DNA of 35,358 nt, taken from assembly GCF_007559425.1 (NCBI RefSeq), contig NZ_VMHE01000021.1, positions 1 to 35,358 on the forward strand, written 5' to 3'. The translations under genes and the position numbers were made by a program. Each line of letters begins with the position of its first letter. Position 1 is the stretch's first letter. Source of the DNA: Allobacillus salarius. Lineage in GTDB: Bacteria > Bacillota > Bacilli > Bacillales > Alkalibacillaceae. A model generated the notes under the pieces. That model was not told the origin of the DNA, did no database searches, and saw only the letters and a program-made list of their open reading frames with translations. Below, in pieces: positions 26,449 to 35,295 of this stretch.

Positions 26449-27090
26449 ATGAAAAAACGAAATCGTCCAATTGAAAGTCCAGACCTACCTAAACAACTCG
26501 AAACAACAAATATGAGCACTCTTGAAGATGCTTCAGAGATCGAAATGTTGCGAGTTGAATCTGTTGCTCCAGGACTGGAAGCAGAGCATGTTCGATTTCG
26601 GGAAGTGTATATAAAAGGTGTTCATTTTGATTATGCAAAACTTCCTCATTCATCCTGGGTTGACGTGACCTTTGAAAACTGTGACCTGTCGAATGTGAAG
26701 TTGACAAATGTGCAGATGAATCGGGTTGAATTTAGAAATTGTAAATTGGTCGGTACAGATTTTGACCGCGCTGACTTACGTGATGTCCGAATGATTGATT
26801 GCCAAGCTCCTTATACGTTATTTAATTTAGCAAACATGCAAGATGTATCATTCAATGACTGCTTGCTGAAAAGTGCCAACTTCATAGAATCGGAGTTTTT
26901 CAATGTACAATTCGGCTCATCTACAATCGATGACGTACAATTTACCGGAACTTCGTTGAAAGATGTTGACCTTAGTAACTGTGAATTAAGACAGATACAT
27001 ATTCAAAAAGAAGATATCCAAGGAGCAATCGTTTCAGCAGAGCAAGCGATCTCATTGATTGAGTTATTTGGTGTGACGGTGAAGGATTAA
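26449..27090 (+). CDS. pentapeptide-repeat-like protein
   Basis: A 213-residue soluble protein whose centre (about residues 55-195) follows a five-residue right-handed beta-helix rhythm. Examples are FENCDLSNVKLTNVQM, FRNCKLVGTDFDRADL and FNDCLLKSANF. The ATG at 26449 follows GAAGGG at the right spacing. Such proteins include DNA-gyrase-binding fluoroquinolone-resistance factors, but many are of unknown function, and the C-terminal tail here is not a known dimer motif. The gene is monocistronic and is followed directly by a repeat array. Confidence 0.75.
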   Translation: MKKRNRPIESPDLPKQLETTNMSTLEDASEIEMLRVESVAPGLEAEHVRFREVYIKGVHFDYAKLPHSSWVDVTFENCDLSNVKLTNVQMNRVEFRNCKLVGTDFDRADLRDVRMIDCQAPYTLFNLANMQDVSFNDCLLKSANFIESEFFNVQFGSSTIDDVQFTGTSLKDVDLSNCELRQIHIQKEDIQGAIVSAEQAISLIELFGVTVKD

Positions 27091-27110
27091 CTATTGAAAG
27101 TATGCTAAAC

Positions 27111-27306
27111 GTTCAAATCGTCTCTCTAAGTGTTCAAAGTTGATCTCTGATCGTTCAAAAAAATCAGCTAACTGTTCAATGCTGCTCACTATCCGTTCAA
27201 AACATACTGCTAACCGTTCAAAACATCGCCTTGACTGTTCAAACAATGTCGTTGACTGTTCAAAACTTCAATCAGACCGTTCAAATAAGCGTTCTAACAC
27301 TTAAAA
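27111..27306 (+). repeat. 21-bp tandem array C (nine GTTCAA units)
   Basis: GTTCAA occurs at 27111, 27132, 27153, 27174, 27195, 27216, 27237, 27258 and 27279, an exact 21-base step without a single jog. A decayed tenth copy (CTTAAA) lies at 27300. The core is about CTAACCGTTCAAAAC, and the other positions vary freely. The array starts 21 bases after the stop codon of the pentapeptide gene. The bases from 27307 to the riboswitch hold only AT-rich sequence and presumably the riboswitch promoter (TTATACT near 27472). Confidence 0.93.
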
Positions 27307-27500
27307 TCAAGGAATAGAACGAATCTGGATTTAACTAACGTTAATAAAAAATATTGTTTTAATGTTCGGTTTTTAACTATTTTTCTAATGCATATCAAAG
27401 TTATTGTAAGCGTTTCACTCATTTTTTATAAAAAAATCTCACAAACTACTTGCCAGCTTTCAGAATAATGTTATACTAAAATCAAACAATTTCATAAGCG

Positions 27501-27572
27501 TTTTTCATATAATCGTGGGGATATGGCCTGCAAGTTTCTACCGGTTTACCGTAAATAAACCGACTATGAAAA
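27501..27572 (+). promoter_or_regulatory. purine riboswitch aptamer, guanine class
   Basis: The conserved purine-aptamer core is complete. P1 pairs TTTTTCATA with TATGAAAAG. J1/2 and P2 are in TAATCGTGGGGATATGG. The junction is GCAAGTTTCTACC. P3 is CCGGTTTACCGTAAATAAACCG, with loop bases fitting the family. J3/1 reads GACTATG: the C corresponding to position 74 specifies guanine, hypoxanthine or xanthine (adenine aptamers have U). It controls the terminator at 27625 and through it the permease and Rieske genes. Confidence 0.95.
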
Positions 27573-27624
27573 GCACGTACGGTAGCATCTTTTTATTAAG
27601 ATGCGAGTTACTTTTCGACTTTTT

Positions 27625-27672
27625 AAGCTCGAAGTACATGCTTTTACATAGGCGTGTAGTTCGAGCTTTTTT
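27625..27672 (+). terminator. riboswitch-controlled terminator
   Basis: AAGCTCGAAGTACATGC (27625-27641) pairs with GCGTGTAGTTCGAGCTT (27652-27668), followed by T6. It lies 53 bases after the aptamer and serves as the expression platform. Purine binding should favour it and switch the operon off. A smaller hairpin (GCATCTT/AAGATGC, about 27587-27606) lies between. Confidence 0.88.
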
Positions 27673-27768
27673 AATGTTCGAAAACGTACTGTGTGTTCCA
27701 ATTTCATTTTTTAGAGATTGGATTATATGAAAAACGTCCAACAACCAATTAAGGGAGGACGTTCATGA

Positions 27769-29157
27769 ATGGAAAGTGTTCAAAGTGAAGTGAAAGTTAC
27801 TAAAATGGAACCTAAAAAGAAGGAAAAAGAGCCGTCTCCCAACAATGAGAAAACATCAGTCAGTAAATCAATTTTTGTTGGCTTCCAACATGTGTTGGCG
27901 ATGGATTTATTTATTCCGCCGATCATATTAGCTGGACTGCTTTCATTGACGGTAGGGGATACAGCGCTATTGATTCAAATGACGTTTATCGCGTGTGGGT
28001 TGGCAACATTAATTCAAGCGGGATTTGCGATGAAGCTTCCTGTGATGCAAGGACCATCGTTTGTTCCGTTAACTGCACTCGCAGCAATCGGTACGACATC
28101 AGGATTAGGAGCGATGATCGGCAGTTTGATTCCAGGAGCAATTCTCATTGCATTAATCGGACGACTGAAGCTATTCAGTAAAGTCGTGAAAAAATTCATT
28201 CCACCTATTGTTGCTGGAACGGTCATTGTCGTTGTGGGAATTTCCTTGATGCCGAGTGCCATTAGTTCCGTGTATAACGCTCCAGGAAACGCCAATGTAA
28301 ATATCATGATTGCTTTTATTTCTGCATCGATTTTGATCGGCTGCATGTATCTCGGTGAAAAAGCGACTAAACGCTTCCGTTTTGTGAAGCTCGCATCTGT
28401 CATTATGGCGCTTGGCATCGGTACAATTATCGCGTCCTTTTATGGACTCGTTGATTTTTCATCCGTAAAAGATAGTTCATGGTTTGCCCTTCCAAGTATT
28501 TTCGCTTTTGGAATGCCAACATTCGAATTAGATGCTGTTTTAATTATGATAGCCATCTATATGATTATCGTTATTGAAACAACCGGAACATGGTTTACAG
28601 TCGGTGAAGTGACGGATCAAAAACTTGATGATAAGCGGTTGAACGGAGGCGCAGTTGGTGAAGGGTTAGGTTGTTTGACCGGATCATTTTTCGGTGGGAC
28701 ACCTGTGACTGGATATTCCTCTAACGCAGGAATCATCGCCGTTACAGGCATTAAAAGTCGCCGTCCAATCCTTGCAGGAGGAGCGATTTTAGTTGTTCTT
28801 GGTATGATGCCTAAACTCACGAGTGTCATCGCCAGCATTCCAGGTGTTGTCATCAGTGGTGTGTTTGCTGTTCTATGTGTCGTCATCATGATGAACGGTT
28901 TGAAAGTCATTAAAAACGAACCATTCACGGAAAGAAATATGATTGTCATTGGTGTACCTATTATGTTGGCTTTATTTGCGGCCCTAATTCCACAAGAAGT
29001 AATGAGCGGTTTGCCAAATCTGGCTACCTATTTTGTTGCTTCTGGAACAGCCGTCGGTGCTATTGGCGCATTAGTATTGAATGTATTACTACCAGAAAAG
29101 CTGGAAGATAAAAAGACAGTTACTGCAAAAGGAGAGATAGAATATGCAACAAGATAG
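27769..29157 (+). CDS. NCS2-family purine (xanthine/urate-type) permease
   Basis: A 462-residue polytopic protein of the nucleobase-ascorbate transporter family, with a hydrophilic N-terminal tail of about 30 residues. Family motifs visible are MQGPSFVPLTAL in helix 3, the helix-8 Glu in IVIETTGTWF, and the NAT signature around GYSSNAGIIAVTGI (N-x-G-x4-T). The substrate should be a purine, and guanine-class riboswitch control fits xanthine, hypoxanthine, guanine or urate. The ATG at 27769 follows AAGGGAGGA. The gene overlaps the Rieske gene by 14 bases, so transport and oxidation are coupled. Confidence 0.9.
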   Translation: MESVQSEVKVTKMEPKKKEKEPSPNNEKTSVSKSIFVGFQHVLAMDLFIPPIILAGLLSLTVGDTALLIQMTFIACGLATLIQAGFAMKLPVMQGPSFVPLTALAAIGTTSGLGAMIGSLIPGAILIALIGRLKLFSKVVKKFIPPIVAGTVIVVVGISLMPSAISSVYNAPGNANVNIMIAFISASILIGCMYLGEKATKRFRFVKLASVIMALGIGTIIASFYGLVDFSSVKDSSWFALPSIFAFGMPTFELDAVLIMIAIYMIIVIETTGTWFTVGEVTDQKLDDKRLNGGAVGEGLGCLTGSFFGGTPVTGYSSNAGIIAVTGIKSRRPILAGGAILVVLGMMPKLTSVIASIPGVVISGVFAVLCVVIMMNGLKVIKNEPFTERNMIVIGVPIMLALFAALIPQEVMSGLPNLATYFVASGTAVGAIGALVLNVLLPEKLEDKKTVTAKGEIEYATR

Positions 29158-30166
29158 ATTATGGAATGATTGGCATCCCGTTTGTAAAGCTGACGAACTA
29201 GGTGACGACCCGAAACAGGTACACGTATTAGGTGAACGCGTCGTCATTTTCCGAAATGAAAAAGGTGTTCATGCATTCAAAGATTTATGTATTCACCGTG
29301 GCGCAGCGTTATCGTTAGGGAAAGTCGTCGATGGAAAACTTGTCTGTGCTTATCATGCGTGGGAATACGACGAACAAGGAGCTTGTACAAAAATCCCTGC
29401 ACTACCTTGCGAACGACCAATCCCGAAGAAAGCTCGTGCCGTTGTCTATCATTGTGAAGAATACATGGGATTAATTTGGGTTTGCCTTGGTGATGAACCA
29501 GAAGAACTCATCAACTATCCGGAAGGTGAAGCGGAAGGTTACCGAACAATTATTTGCGGACCGTATGAAGTAAAGGCCAATGCACCACGGATTATCGAAA
29601 ACTTTATCGACGTTGCCCATCTCATGTTTGTTCACGAAGGCATGTTAGGCGATGCAAATCATGCAGAAGTCGTTGATTACAGTGTAGATTTCGTGGATGG
29701 ACACTTAACAACGAGTAAAATACCAGTCTATCAACCAAATGCGGATGGTCGCTCAAAAGGTGGATACACCGACTATGTCTATCAAGTATTACGTCCGACA
29801 GTCGCTCGGTTTACGAAAACGACGGAAGGATCCGACGAAGAGTTCACGATTTTAACGGCAGTCAATCAAGAAGATAATGAAAAAAGTCGTGTATTCATGT
29901 TATTGACGCGAAACTATGAGCTCGATCAACCAGATGAGCCATACCGCGAATTTCAAGATACAATTTTCTATCAAGATTTGGATATCGTCGAAAGCCAAAA
30001 ACCAGAATTGCTTCCATTAGATTTGCAGGCGGAGATGCATTTAAAATCAGACGCACTGACCATTGCTTACCGTCGTTGGTTGTCTGAATTGGGGATTGAG
30101 ACAGGGACACTTCCATTGGATGAAGAGAAATTAGAACGGATGAAAAAGAAGTCTGCGGTTAAATAA
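29144..30166 (+). CDS. Rieske non-heme iron oxygenase, possible HpxD-like purine oxygenase
   Basis: A 340-residue ring-hydroxylating-type oxygenase alpha subunit. The Rieske [2Fe-2S] ligands are Cys49-x-His51 and Cys68-x2-His71. The catalytic domain has the D-x2-H-x4-H motif Asp156, His159, His164 for mononuclear iron. It overlaps the purine permease and shares its riboswitch, so a purine is the natural substrate guess. In Klebsiella, HpxD is a Rieske oxygenase for hypoxanthine oxidation with reductase HpxE. No reductase gene is present here, so electrons must come from elsewhere. An AAAGGAGAG site supports the start. Confidence 0.85.
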   Translation: MQQDRLWNDWHPVCKADELGDDPKQVHVLGERVVIFRNEKGVHAFKDLCIHRGAALSLGKVVDGKLVCAYHAWEYDEQGACTKIPALPCERPIPKKARAVVYHCEEYMGLIWVCLGDEPEELINYPEGEAEGYRTIICGPYEVKANAPRIIENFIDVAHLMFVHEGMLGDANHAEVVDYSVDFVDGHLTTSKIPVYQPNADGRSKGGYTDYVYQVLRPTVARFTKTTEGSDEEFTILTAVNQEDNEKSRVFMLLTRNYELDQPDEPYREFQDTIFYQDLDIVESQKPELLPLDLQAEMHLKSDALTIAYRRWLSELGIETGTLPLDEEKLERMKKKSAVK

Positions 30167-30186
30167 TAGAGAAAATCGAAGGGGTT

Positions 30187-30227
30187 TATATAAAAAAGAC
30201 AGGTGATGAGCCTGTCTTTTTTATATA
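30187..30227 (+). terminator. terminator of the permease-Rieske operon
   Basis: A perfect 17-base-pair stem (TATATAAAAAAGACAGG with its complement) with loop TGATGAG. The right arm contains the T6 tail, and symmetric A/T runs would let it work in both directions. Confidence 0.9.
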
Positions 30228-30235
30228 GCGAAAGA

Positions 30236-30345
30236 AATATACGAAGACTCCTTCGGGAAAGCCAAGCCGATGAGAGCCCACAGAGTCTACTCGAGAGAGC
30301 CCGGTGAAAGCGTATTATATTTCTGTAGCAAGCCTTTGAATAATG
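30236..30345 (+). repeat. degenerate Bacillaceae-type intergenic repeat
   Basis: The segment contains GACTCCTTCGGGAAAGCC, GATGAGAGCCCACAGAG, GAGAGAGCCCGGTGAAAGCG and a final CTGTAGCAAG. These blocks, in this order, resemble a dispersed repeat common between genes of Bacillus and relatives (GACTCCTGCGGGA... GAAAGCG... CTGGAGCGGAAA). The copy here is short and decayed. The match is from memory and not an alignment. Confidence 0.55.
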
Positions 30346-30645
30346 AAAAGCCATTTCTGAATTAGCGGTTGTAGTCACAAAAAGATGGTTACTCATAAGC
30401 TTAAGATTTAGCTAGGAAAAGCCGTCAGTTGGCGGGTCGGCTTAAATATAGCGAAGGGAAGCGGTTATGAATACAGATGGGAAATTGCCGGCGATTCACG
30501 TTGAGCAAGATGCTAGTTTGATATGGCTGGGATGATTAGTGGGGAGAAGTTATAACTAGTTCGATTATTATTTTGTTATTATGAATTGTGTAATTTTGAA
30601 TCATAACTGTTAAGACCTTTTATAATAGAAAAAGTAGCATTAATG
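30346..30645. other. intergenic region with a possible 22-codon remnant
   Basis: About 300 bases without a full gene. A 22-codon frame at 30467-30535 follows a GAAGGGAAGCGG site and could be a peptide or the remnant of a gene. A short hairpin AAGCCG/CGGCTT lies at about 30419-30442. Nothing else is recognisable before the helicase terminator. Confidence 0.3.
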
Positions 30646-30691
30646 AAAAATCAGCACAAAGAATGAATTTCATATACATTCTTGTGCTGAT
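30646..30691 (-). terminator. terminator of the helicase gene
   Basis: ATCAGCACAAGAATG and CATTCTTTGTGCTGAT form a 15-base stem (one bulge) followed on the minus strand by a T5 run. It begins 13 bases after the helicase stop. Confidence 0.88.
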
Positions 30692-30703
30692 ATTCAAGCT
30701 TTC

Positions 30704-33700
30704 TTAATTGGCAGTAGGAGCTTGTGATTTAGAGAGTGTTTTGATAGTTTGGTCAATCCGTTCAATTTCTGCTTGTGGATCATTCCACCAGTTTCTGCTC
30801 CAAATTCTTTCTATTGTCCAACCTTTCGATTCCAAGTATCTTTGTCGATAAATATCTCGCTCTCTTGCAGATGGAGCACTGTGATACATTTCACCATCAC
30901 ATTCAATTCCTAATACGTATTTACTTGAGTCATTGGGATCAACTACTGCCAGGTCGATTCGATAACCAGACATACCAATTTGTGTATTAACTTGATAACC
31001 TATGTTTCTTAGTTGATTATAAACTTGCTCTTCAAATGGTGAATCAAAATGTAGAGTAGTTTGCTGAGTCTTTGTATTTGTTTCTGTATTAATTTCTGAA
31101 ATGACATATTCAATTTTTTCTTTATTCAGGTTGGAGACTTCATAAGCATATTTTAAATAATGCTTCAATAATTTTGGTCCTAAGTTTTTGGTATTGGTTA
31201 CATCTAACTCATTTGGATTTATACTTGAAACGATGTGTATAGCTTCCTTGGCTCGAGTGACAGCAACATTCAGCCGATTTTCGCCGCCTTGTTGTCCTAG
31301 CGTTCCAAAGCGATTATACACTCGACCCTCAGCATTTTTTGCATAAGCAATTGAAAAAATGATAATATCTCGCTCATCACCTTGAACGTTTTCAATGTTT
31401 TTCACGAAAATTCGCTCATCCAAATCCCGACTCATCACTTCTTCGTAAATGACACCAAATTCAGGGTCTTCTTCTGTGTACTTATCAATTACATCTTCAA
31501 TCACTTCCTGTTGTTTCGCATTGAATGTGATGATTCCGATTGTTTTATTGTGGTCCTGAATTAATAGTTGTTTTAAAAGCTTTACAACATCCTCAGCTTC
31601 CACTGTATTTCTTTGATTAATCCAACGTCCGTCCGATGAATGCCACTGTATCGCAGGAGGATTCTGTAAGTGGTTCACATTTGGCGCGATTTGCATTGAA
31701 CCGTTGTAAAATGCGTGATTAGAGAAGTTAATTAGCTCTTCTGATTTAGAACGATAATGCCACTCCAGCATTTGGTTTGGCAGAATTCGTTTCGCTAAGT
31801 TTAATAGACTCTCTGATTCTTCAAATTCATCCAACTCATCTTCATCCAGTTCATCATCAATATCAACAGTGCTCTTAAATAAGTTAGTTGGAGGAAGTTG
31901 TTGTTCATCTCCTGCTACAACGACTTTCTGGCCTCTATATATTGCCGGGATTCCATTTTCAACGGTACATTGGGAAGCTTCATCAAAAATAACCAGATCA
32001 AAGAGGTTTTCTTCCAACGGAAAAATAGCTGATGAGACTTCAGGTGATACAAGCCAAACAGGCATGATATCGAGTAGTCCATCTAAAGAAAACTCATTGA
32101 CAAATTTTCTGACTTTCCATAGTTTTCTTTTCTTGTTTGTTTGGTGACTCATACCTTTAAATGCCTTAACGTTCTGCCTTCTAACTTTCTCAATTTTTTG
32201 ATTCAATTCATTTTGCAACAGTTTAATCGTAATATTTTTCTTTTCTTTTAAAAGAGTTTCTAGTTTATTTTGAAGTTGCTGAAAGGAGCCATTGCCAATT
32301 TTAACTAACTCAGGGTGTTTAGCTTCGATTTCGTCAATCCAATGAATGTAAATCGATTGCTTCGTAATATCTACCCAAGCCTTTTGTAATGAATGTGCTT
32401 TGGGAACCTTTTCAATCAATGCATTAATAATAAACTGAACGTGTTTTTCTCTGGATTGGTAAAATTGATCCATTTCTCGCAGTTTATCAAAGTATTCCTT
32501 GATATAATCTAATCTCTTTTGAAAATCTATTAAAGGTATATCTCCTTTAGAGATTCTTTTTTCAAATCTTTTAATTGATTCATCTTGAAAATACTTACTC
32601 AAATTCTGCATTTCTTCAAGTAATTCACTGCTTCCCTGAGATAGTTCATATAAAAAAGATATATTTTCTCTTAATTTTGGCCATTCTTTTGAGTTTAAAC
32701 CTCTAAATTTATCTCCATCTAACAAATCTTCAATAATTGTCTTTCCAGTGAAGCTTGTCCATAACCAAAGTCTTAGCTTTTGAAGCGTTCTTTGTTCATT
32801 TGTGTTTAAATCATCATAGATTTTTTCAACTTTCTTATCAATGCTCAGGCTATACGCTGGAGTTATTTCTTCGTCTTCAAAGTGATCCAAATAATTGGTA
32901 ATTTCTCTAGAGTGATCGATCGATTTTTGGAGAATTTCAATTAAGGCCATTCGATCAGCCAAAGTTGTCTCGTGAAAAGGCTTTCTGTCACTGACAGGAT
33001 TATTATTGCCATCGAATGTTTCAAAATAATTGGCATAAGTTGCTACATCAGCTAAGATGTCGTCAATATTGCTCTTATTGATGGACTTTAGAATACTTTT
33101 CACATCGATGATTGTTTCTTGATCTTTATATGGTTTGCTAAATCCGTAAAGATCGTACGCTCGATAGCCGTGTTCCTGAGGTGTGAAAATTGCCTTAGTC
33201 ACCTGATTCATTTCATCTTCTGTTCGAATAATTTGATCAGATAGACTTTCATGTTCATAATAAATGTCTTCTAACTGATTACTTTGATTCAAGTTGCTGT
33301 TGATCTTGCTGTATAAGCTTTTTCGATCATTTTTTTCATCATGTAAAAGGGCCACATGGTTGGATAATTGTAATGCATCCAATCTTTCATAGACTACATC
33401 CAAGGCAGCTCGCTTTTGTGTGACAAGCATTACCCTTTCGCCTTTGGCCATTGCATTAGCAATCATATTAACTATGACCTGTGATTTTCCCGTGCCGGGG
33501 GGTCCATGAACGACCAATCCATCTTGTTCTTCCAAGATATCGATAATTTTCTCTTGGGATGCGTCGGTATCCAATACCAAAAACTTTGATTTTTCATGAT
33601 TTACCTGTTCTATAAAAGGTTTATCGCTGGGTAGTTGGTCTGAGTTGAAATCTGTAGTCATCGCCTGTAAATTTAAAAAATCACTGACTTTTCCAAGGTC

Positions 33701-34459
33701 CTGATCTTCCTCAACCAAATCAATAAATTCATTGTAATCTTTTAATATTGCTGAATCTCCTTGAGGGAAATGACCTATGACTGCTTGGTTATTAAGACGG
33801 AAACTATTTCGATTGAATACTGGAATCTCATCTCGTTTATAATCTTCAATTTGCTCCAAATATTCTGTACGATTATCCGATATATTGAAATGATACCCCT
33901 GTAAAAATTCTAGTATTCCCTCAGGGTTATCTTCTTGAGCTAGTTCTTCCACTTGATCAAAAAAATCATCTGGAAAATAAATTTCATTAATTTTTTGAAA
34001 AGCCAAGAAGAACGTTCTATTTACCTGTGGTTGTTGATCGTTAACAGGTAAGGCATCCCATTGAATATCTGCCTTTTTCACCCGCTTTAATTCAACAGGG
34101 TATAGAAAGAGTGGAGCTCTTATATAGGTTCCATCAGCCAAACATCCTTCGATGAAAGGGTAGCCCAAGTACAATTCATATAATCCAGTTTCTTCTTCAA
34201 TTGATTTAATATTACGATACAGACTAGTTAGTTTTTTGGATTGTTGCATCGATACATCATCACTTGAACGAGCTGTGACGATTGTCTGACCTTGGTTAGA
34301 ACGTAATTTTTCTAAAATTTCTAGTGGGTCTTGAGCATTTTTATGTAATTCGGATAAGTCAAACGTCCACTTATTATATTTTTTTAACAGACGGATCGAA
34401 CGGTTGCTTTTACTGATATTATTTAATTTGTCACGTAATGAGACTAACTTTTTCTTCAC
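30704..34459 (-). CDS. COG1112-type SF1 helicase with C-terminal endonuclease-like domain
   Basis: The frame opens at 34483. A GTG at 34459 sits five bases after AAGGGTGG and is the likely start, giving 1251 residues. The N-terminal region resembles DUF4011. The split SF1 helicase core has Walker A GPPGTGKS (319-326), an insertion of about 450 charged residues, Walker B FDEAS (Asp826/Glu827), VVVAGDEQQLPP, WHYRSKSEELINFSN, VQGDERDIIIFS and the motif VI RLNVAVTRAK. The C-terminal domain looks like a Vsr/DUF559-type PD-(D/E)XK nuclease, with Asp1169, Glu1186 and Asp1188 in RIDLAV and IECDGEMYH. Related large helicases occur in defence islands, but the exact system name is not certain. It has its own terminator and stands alone. 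Confidence 0.85.
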   Translation of the reverse strand: MKKKLVSLRDKLNNISKSNRSIRLLKKYNKWTFDLSELHKNAQDPLEILEKLRSNQGQTIVTARSSDDVSMQQSKKLTSLYRNIKSIEEETGLYELYLGYPFIEGCLADGTYIRAPLFLYPVELKRVKKADIQWDALPVNDQQPQVNRTFFLAFQKINEIYFPDDFFDQVEELAQEDNPEGILEFLQGYHFNISDNRTEYLEQIEDYKRDEIPVFNRNSFRLNNQAVIGHFPQGDSAILKDYNEFIDLVEEDQDLGKVSDFLNLQAMTTDFNSDQLPSDKPFIEQVNHEKSKFLVLDTDASQEKIIDILEEQDGLVVHGPPGTGKSQVIVNMIANAMAKGERVMLVTQKRAALDVVYERLDALQLSNHVALLHDEKNDRKSLYSKINSNLNQSNQLEDIYYEHESLSDQIIRTEDEMNQVTKAIFTPQEHGYRAYDLYGFSKPYKDQETIIDVKSILKSINKSNIDDILADVATYANYFETFDGNNNPVSDRKPFHETTLADRMALIEILQKSIDHSREITNYLDHFEDEEITPAYSLSIDKKVEKIYDDLNTNEQRTLQKLRLWLWTSFTGKTIIEDLLDGDKFRGLNSKEWPKLRENISFLYELSQGSSELLEEMQNLSKYFQDESIKRFEKRISKGDIPLIDFQKRLDYIKEYFDKLREMDQFYQSREKHVQFIINALIEKVPKAHSLQKAWVDITKQSIYIHWIDEIEAKHPELVKIGNGSFQQLQNKLETLLKEKKNITIKLLQNELNQKIEKVRRQNVKAFKGMSHQTNKKRKLWKVRKFVNEFSLDGLLDIMPVWLVSPEVSSAIFPLEENLFDLVIFDEASQCTVENGIPAIYRGQKVVVAGDEQQLPPTNLFKSTVDIDDELDEDELDEFEESESLLNLAKRILPNQMLEWHYRSKSEELINFSNHAFYNGSMQIAPNVNHLQNPPAIQWHSSDGRWINQRNTVEAEDVVKLLKQLLIQDHNKTIGIITFNAKQQEVIEDVIDKYTEEDPEFGVIYEEVMSRDLDERIFVKNIENVQGDERDIIIFSIAYAKNAEGRVYNRFGTLGQQGGENRLNVAVTRAKEAIHIVSSINPNELDVTNTKNLGPKLLKHYLKYAYEVSNLNKEKIEYVISEINTETNTKTQQTTLHFDSPFEEQVYNQLRNIGYQVNTQIGMSGYRIDLAVVDPNDSSKYVLGIECDGEMYHSAPSARERDIYRQRYLESKGWTIERIWSRNWWNDPQAEIERIDQTIKTLSKSQAPTAN

Positions 34460-34483
34460 ATAAACCACCCTTAAGAAGAACAT

Positions 34484-35049
34484 TAATTACCAAATATTAT
34501 ACATGAAATAGAACTACAAAAAAATACAATTGCTGAGCAAGTTAGACACTTGCAGCAAAACTAAAGTAAAGTTCAATTTATTATTAATTCGCGAAAAGCG
34601 AACCTGGCTATTGTGTGAAATTTTGTTATATTTATATATAAGTAGCTAGATTAATTAAGAAAGTGAAAATCATCCGTGCTTTATACGTTTTAATTTATTA
34701 TTTAAGTGCTTACCATAACAGTATCCTTTCCATTGATTTTCATACAAATACCATGGAGTTATTGATTAAGATATTTTAAGCAATCACTCCTTGTGTATTT
34801 CTATGAAATACTGGATTATTCAATCACTAGTGACCCAATTCGTTCATCATAAAGAAGCTATGACCGTACAGAAATTTCTTACGATTAAAGTGGGCATAAG
34901 AGTATGTTCGTTTGGTACTTATTTTTTCTTATTCTAAATTGGAAAAGTGCTGTTAATGGGAGAAGGGGTGAAAAACAATTTGCTCAAAAATTAGATGTTT
35001 TAATATGTTAAGCAGGTAAAGTTTATTAGTTAGTGAAAGGAAGATTTAA
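34484..35049. other. AT-rich intergenic region
   Basis: Between the divergent helicase gene and the right-hand gene lie 566 bases with no open frame of interest, no hairpin-plus-T-run and no repeat that I can see. It should contain two divergent promoters, but no -35/-10 pair is strong enough to call. Confidence 0.4.
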
Positions 35050-35295
35050 ATGGATAAACCTGTCAACTTAATGTCTTTAATTAATGCTTATAATGATTTG
35101 TCCGAAAGTACATTCGATGATTATTTAAATAATAAAGGTATTTCAATAAACGAACAAGAAATTCAAGATATGAATAAAATGATTGAATCAATGTTACATA
35201 CAGTAGAACAAGGCTACCAAAGGCAATTGTTTGACAACTTTTATATTGGTTTTACAATAAATCAAATCAGTAAAGAATTTGGGTACCGTCAATAA
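35050..35295 (+). CDS. hypothetical protein, probably truncated by an insertion element
   Basis: A well-placed AAAGGAAG site precedes the ATG. The 81 residues are hydrophilic and helical (FDDYLNNKGISINEQEIQDMNKMIESML), and the sequence ends abruptly at GYRQ. I do not recognise the family. The last few codons and the stop seem to come from a different sequence that begins at about 35280 and resembles an insertion-sequence end. If so, these are the first 77 or so residues of a longer protein. It is divergent from the helicase gene. Confidence 0.6.
   Translation: MDKPVNLMSLINAYNDLSESTFDDYLNNKGISINEQEIQDMNKMIESMLHTVEQGYQRQLFDNFYIGFTINQISKEFGYRQ

Noticed and set aside
5334..27306. CRISPR arrays
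   Set aside because: Units of 21 or 52 bases have a short conserved core and no separate repeat and spacer of CRISPR size, and no cas genes are present.
27515..27730. 71-codon frame across the purine riboswitch
   Set aside because: It overlaps the aptamer and the terminator stem, whose structures explain the sequence.
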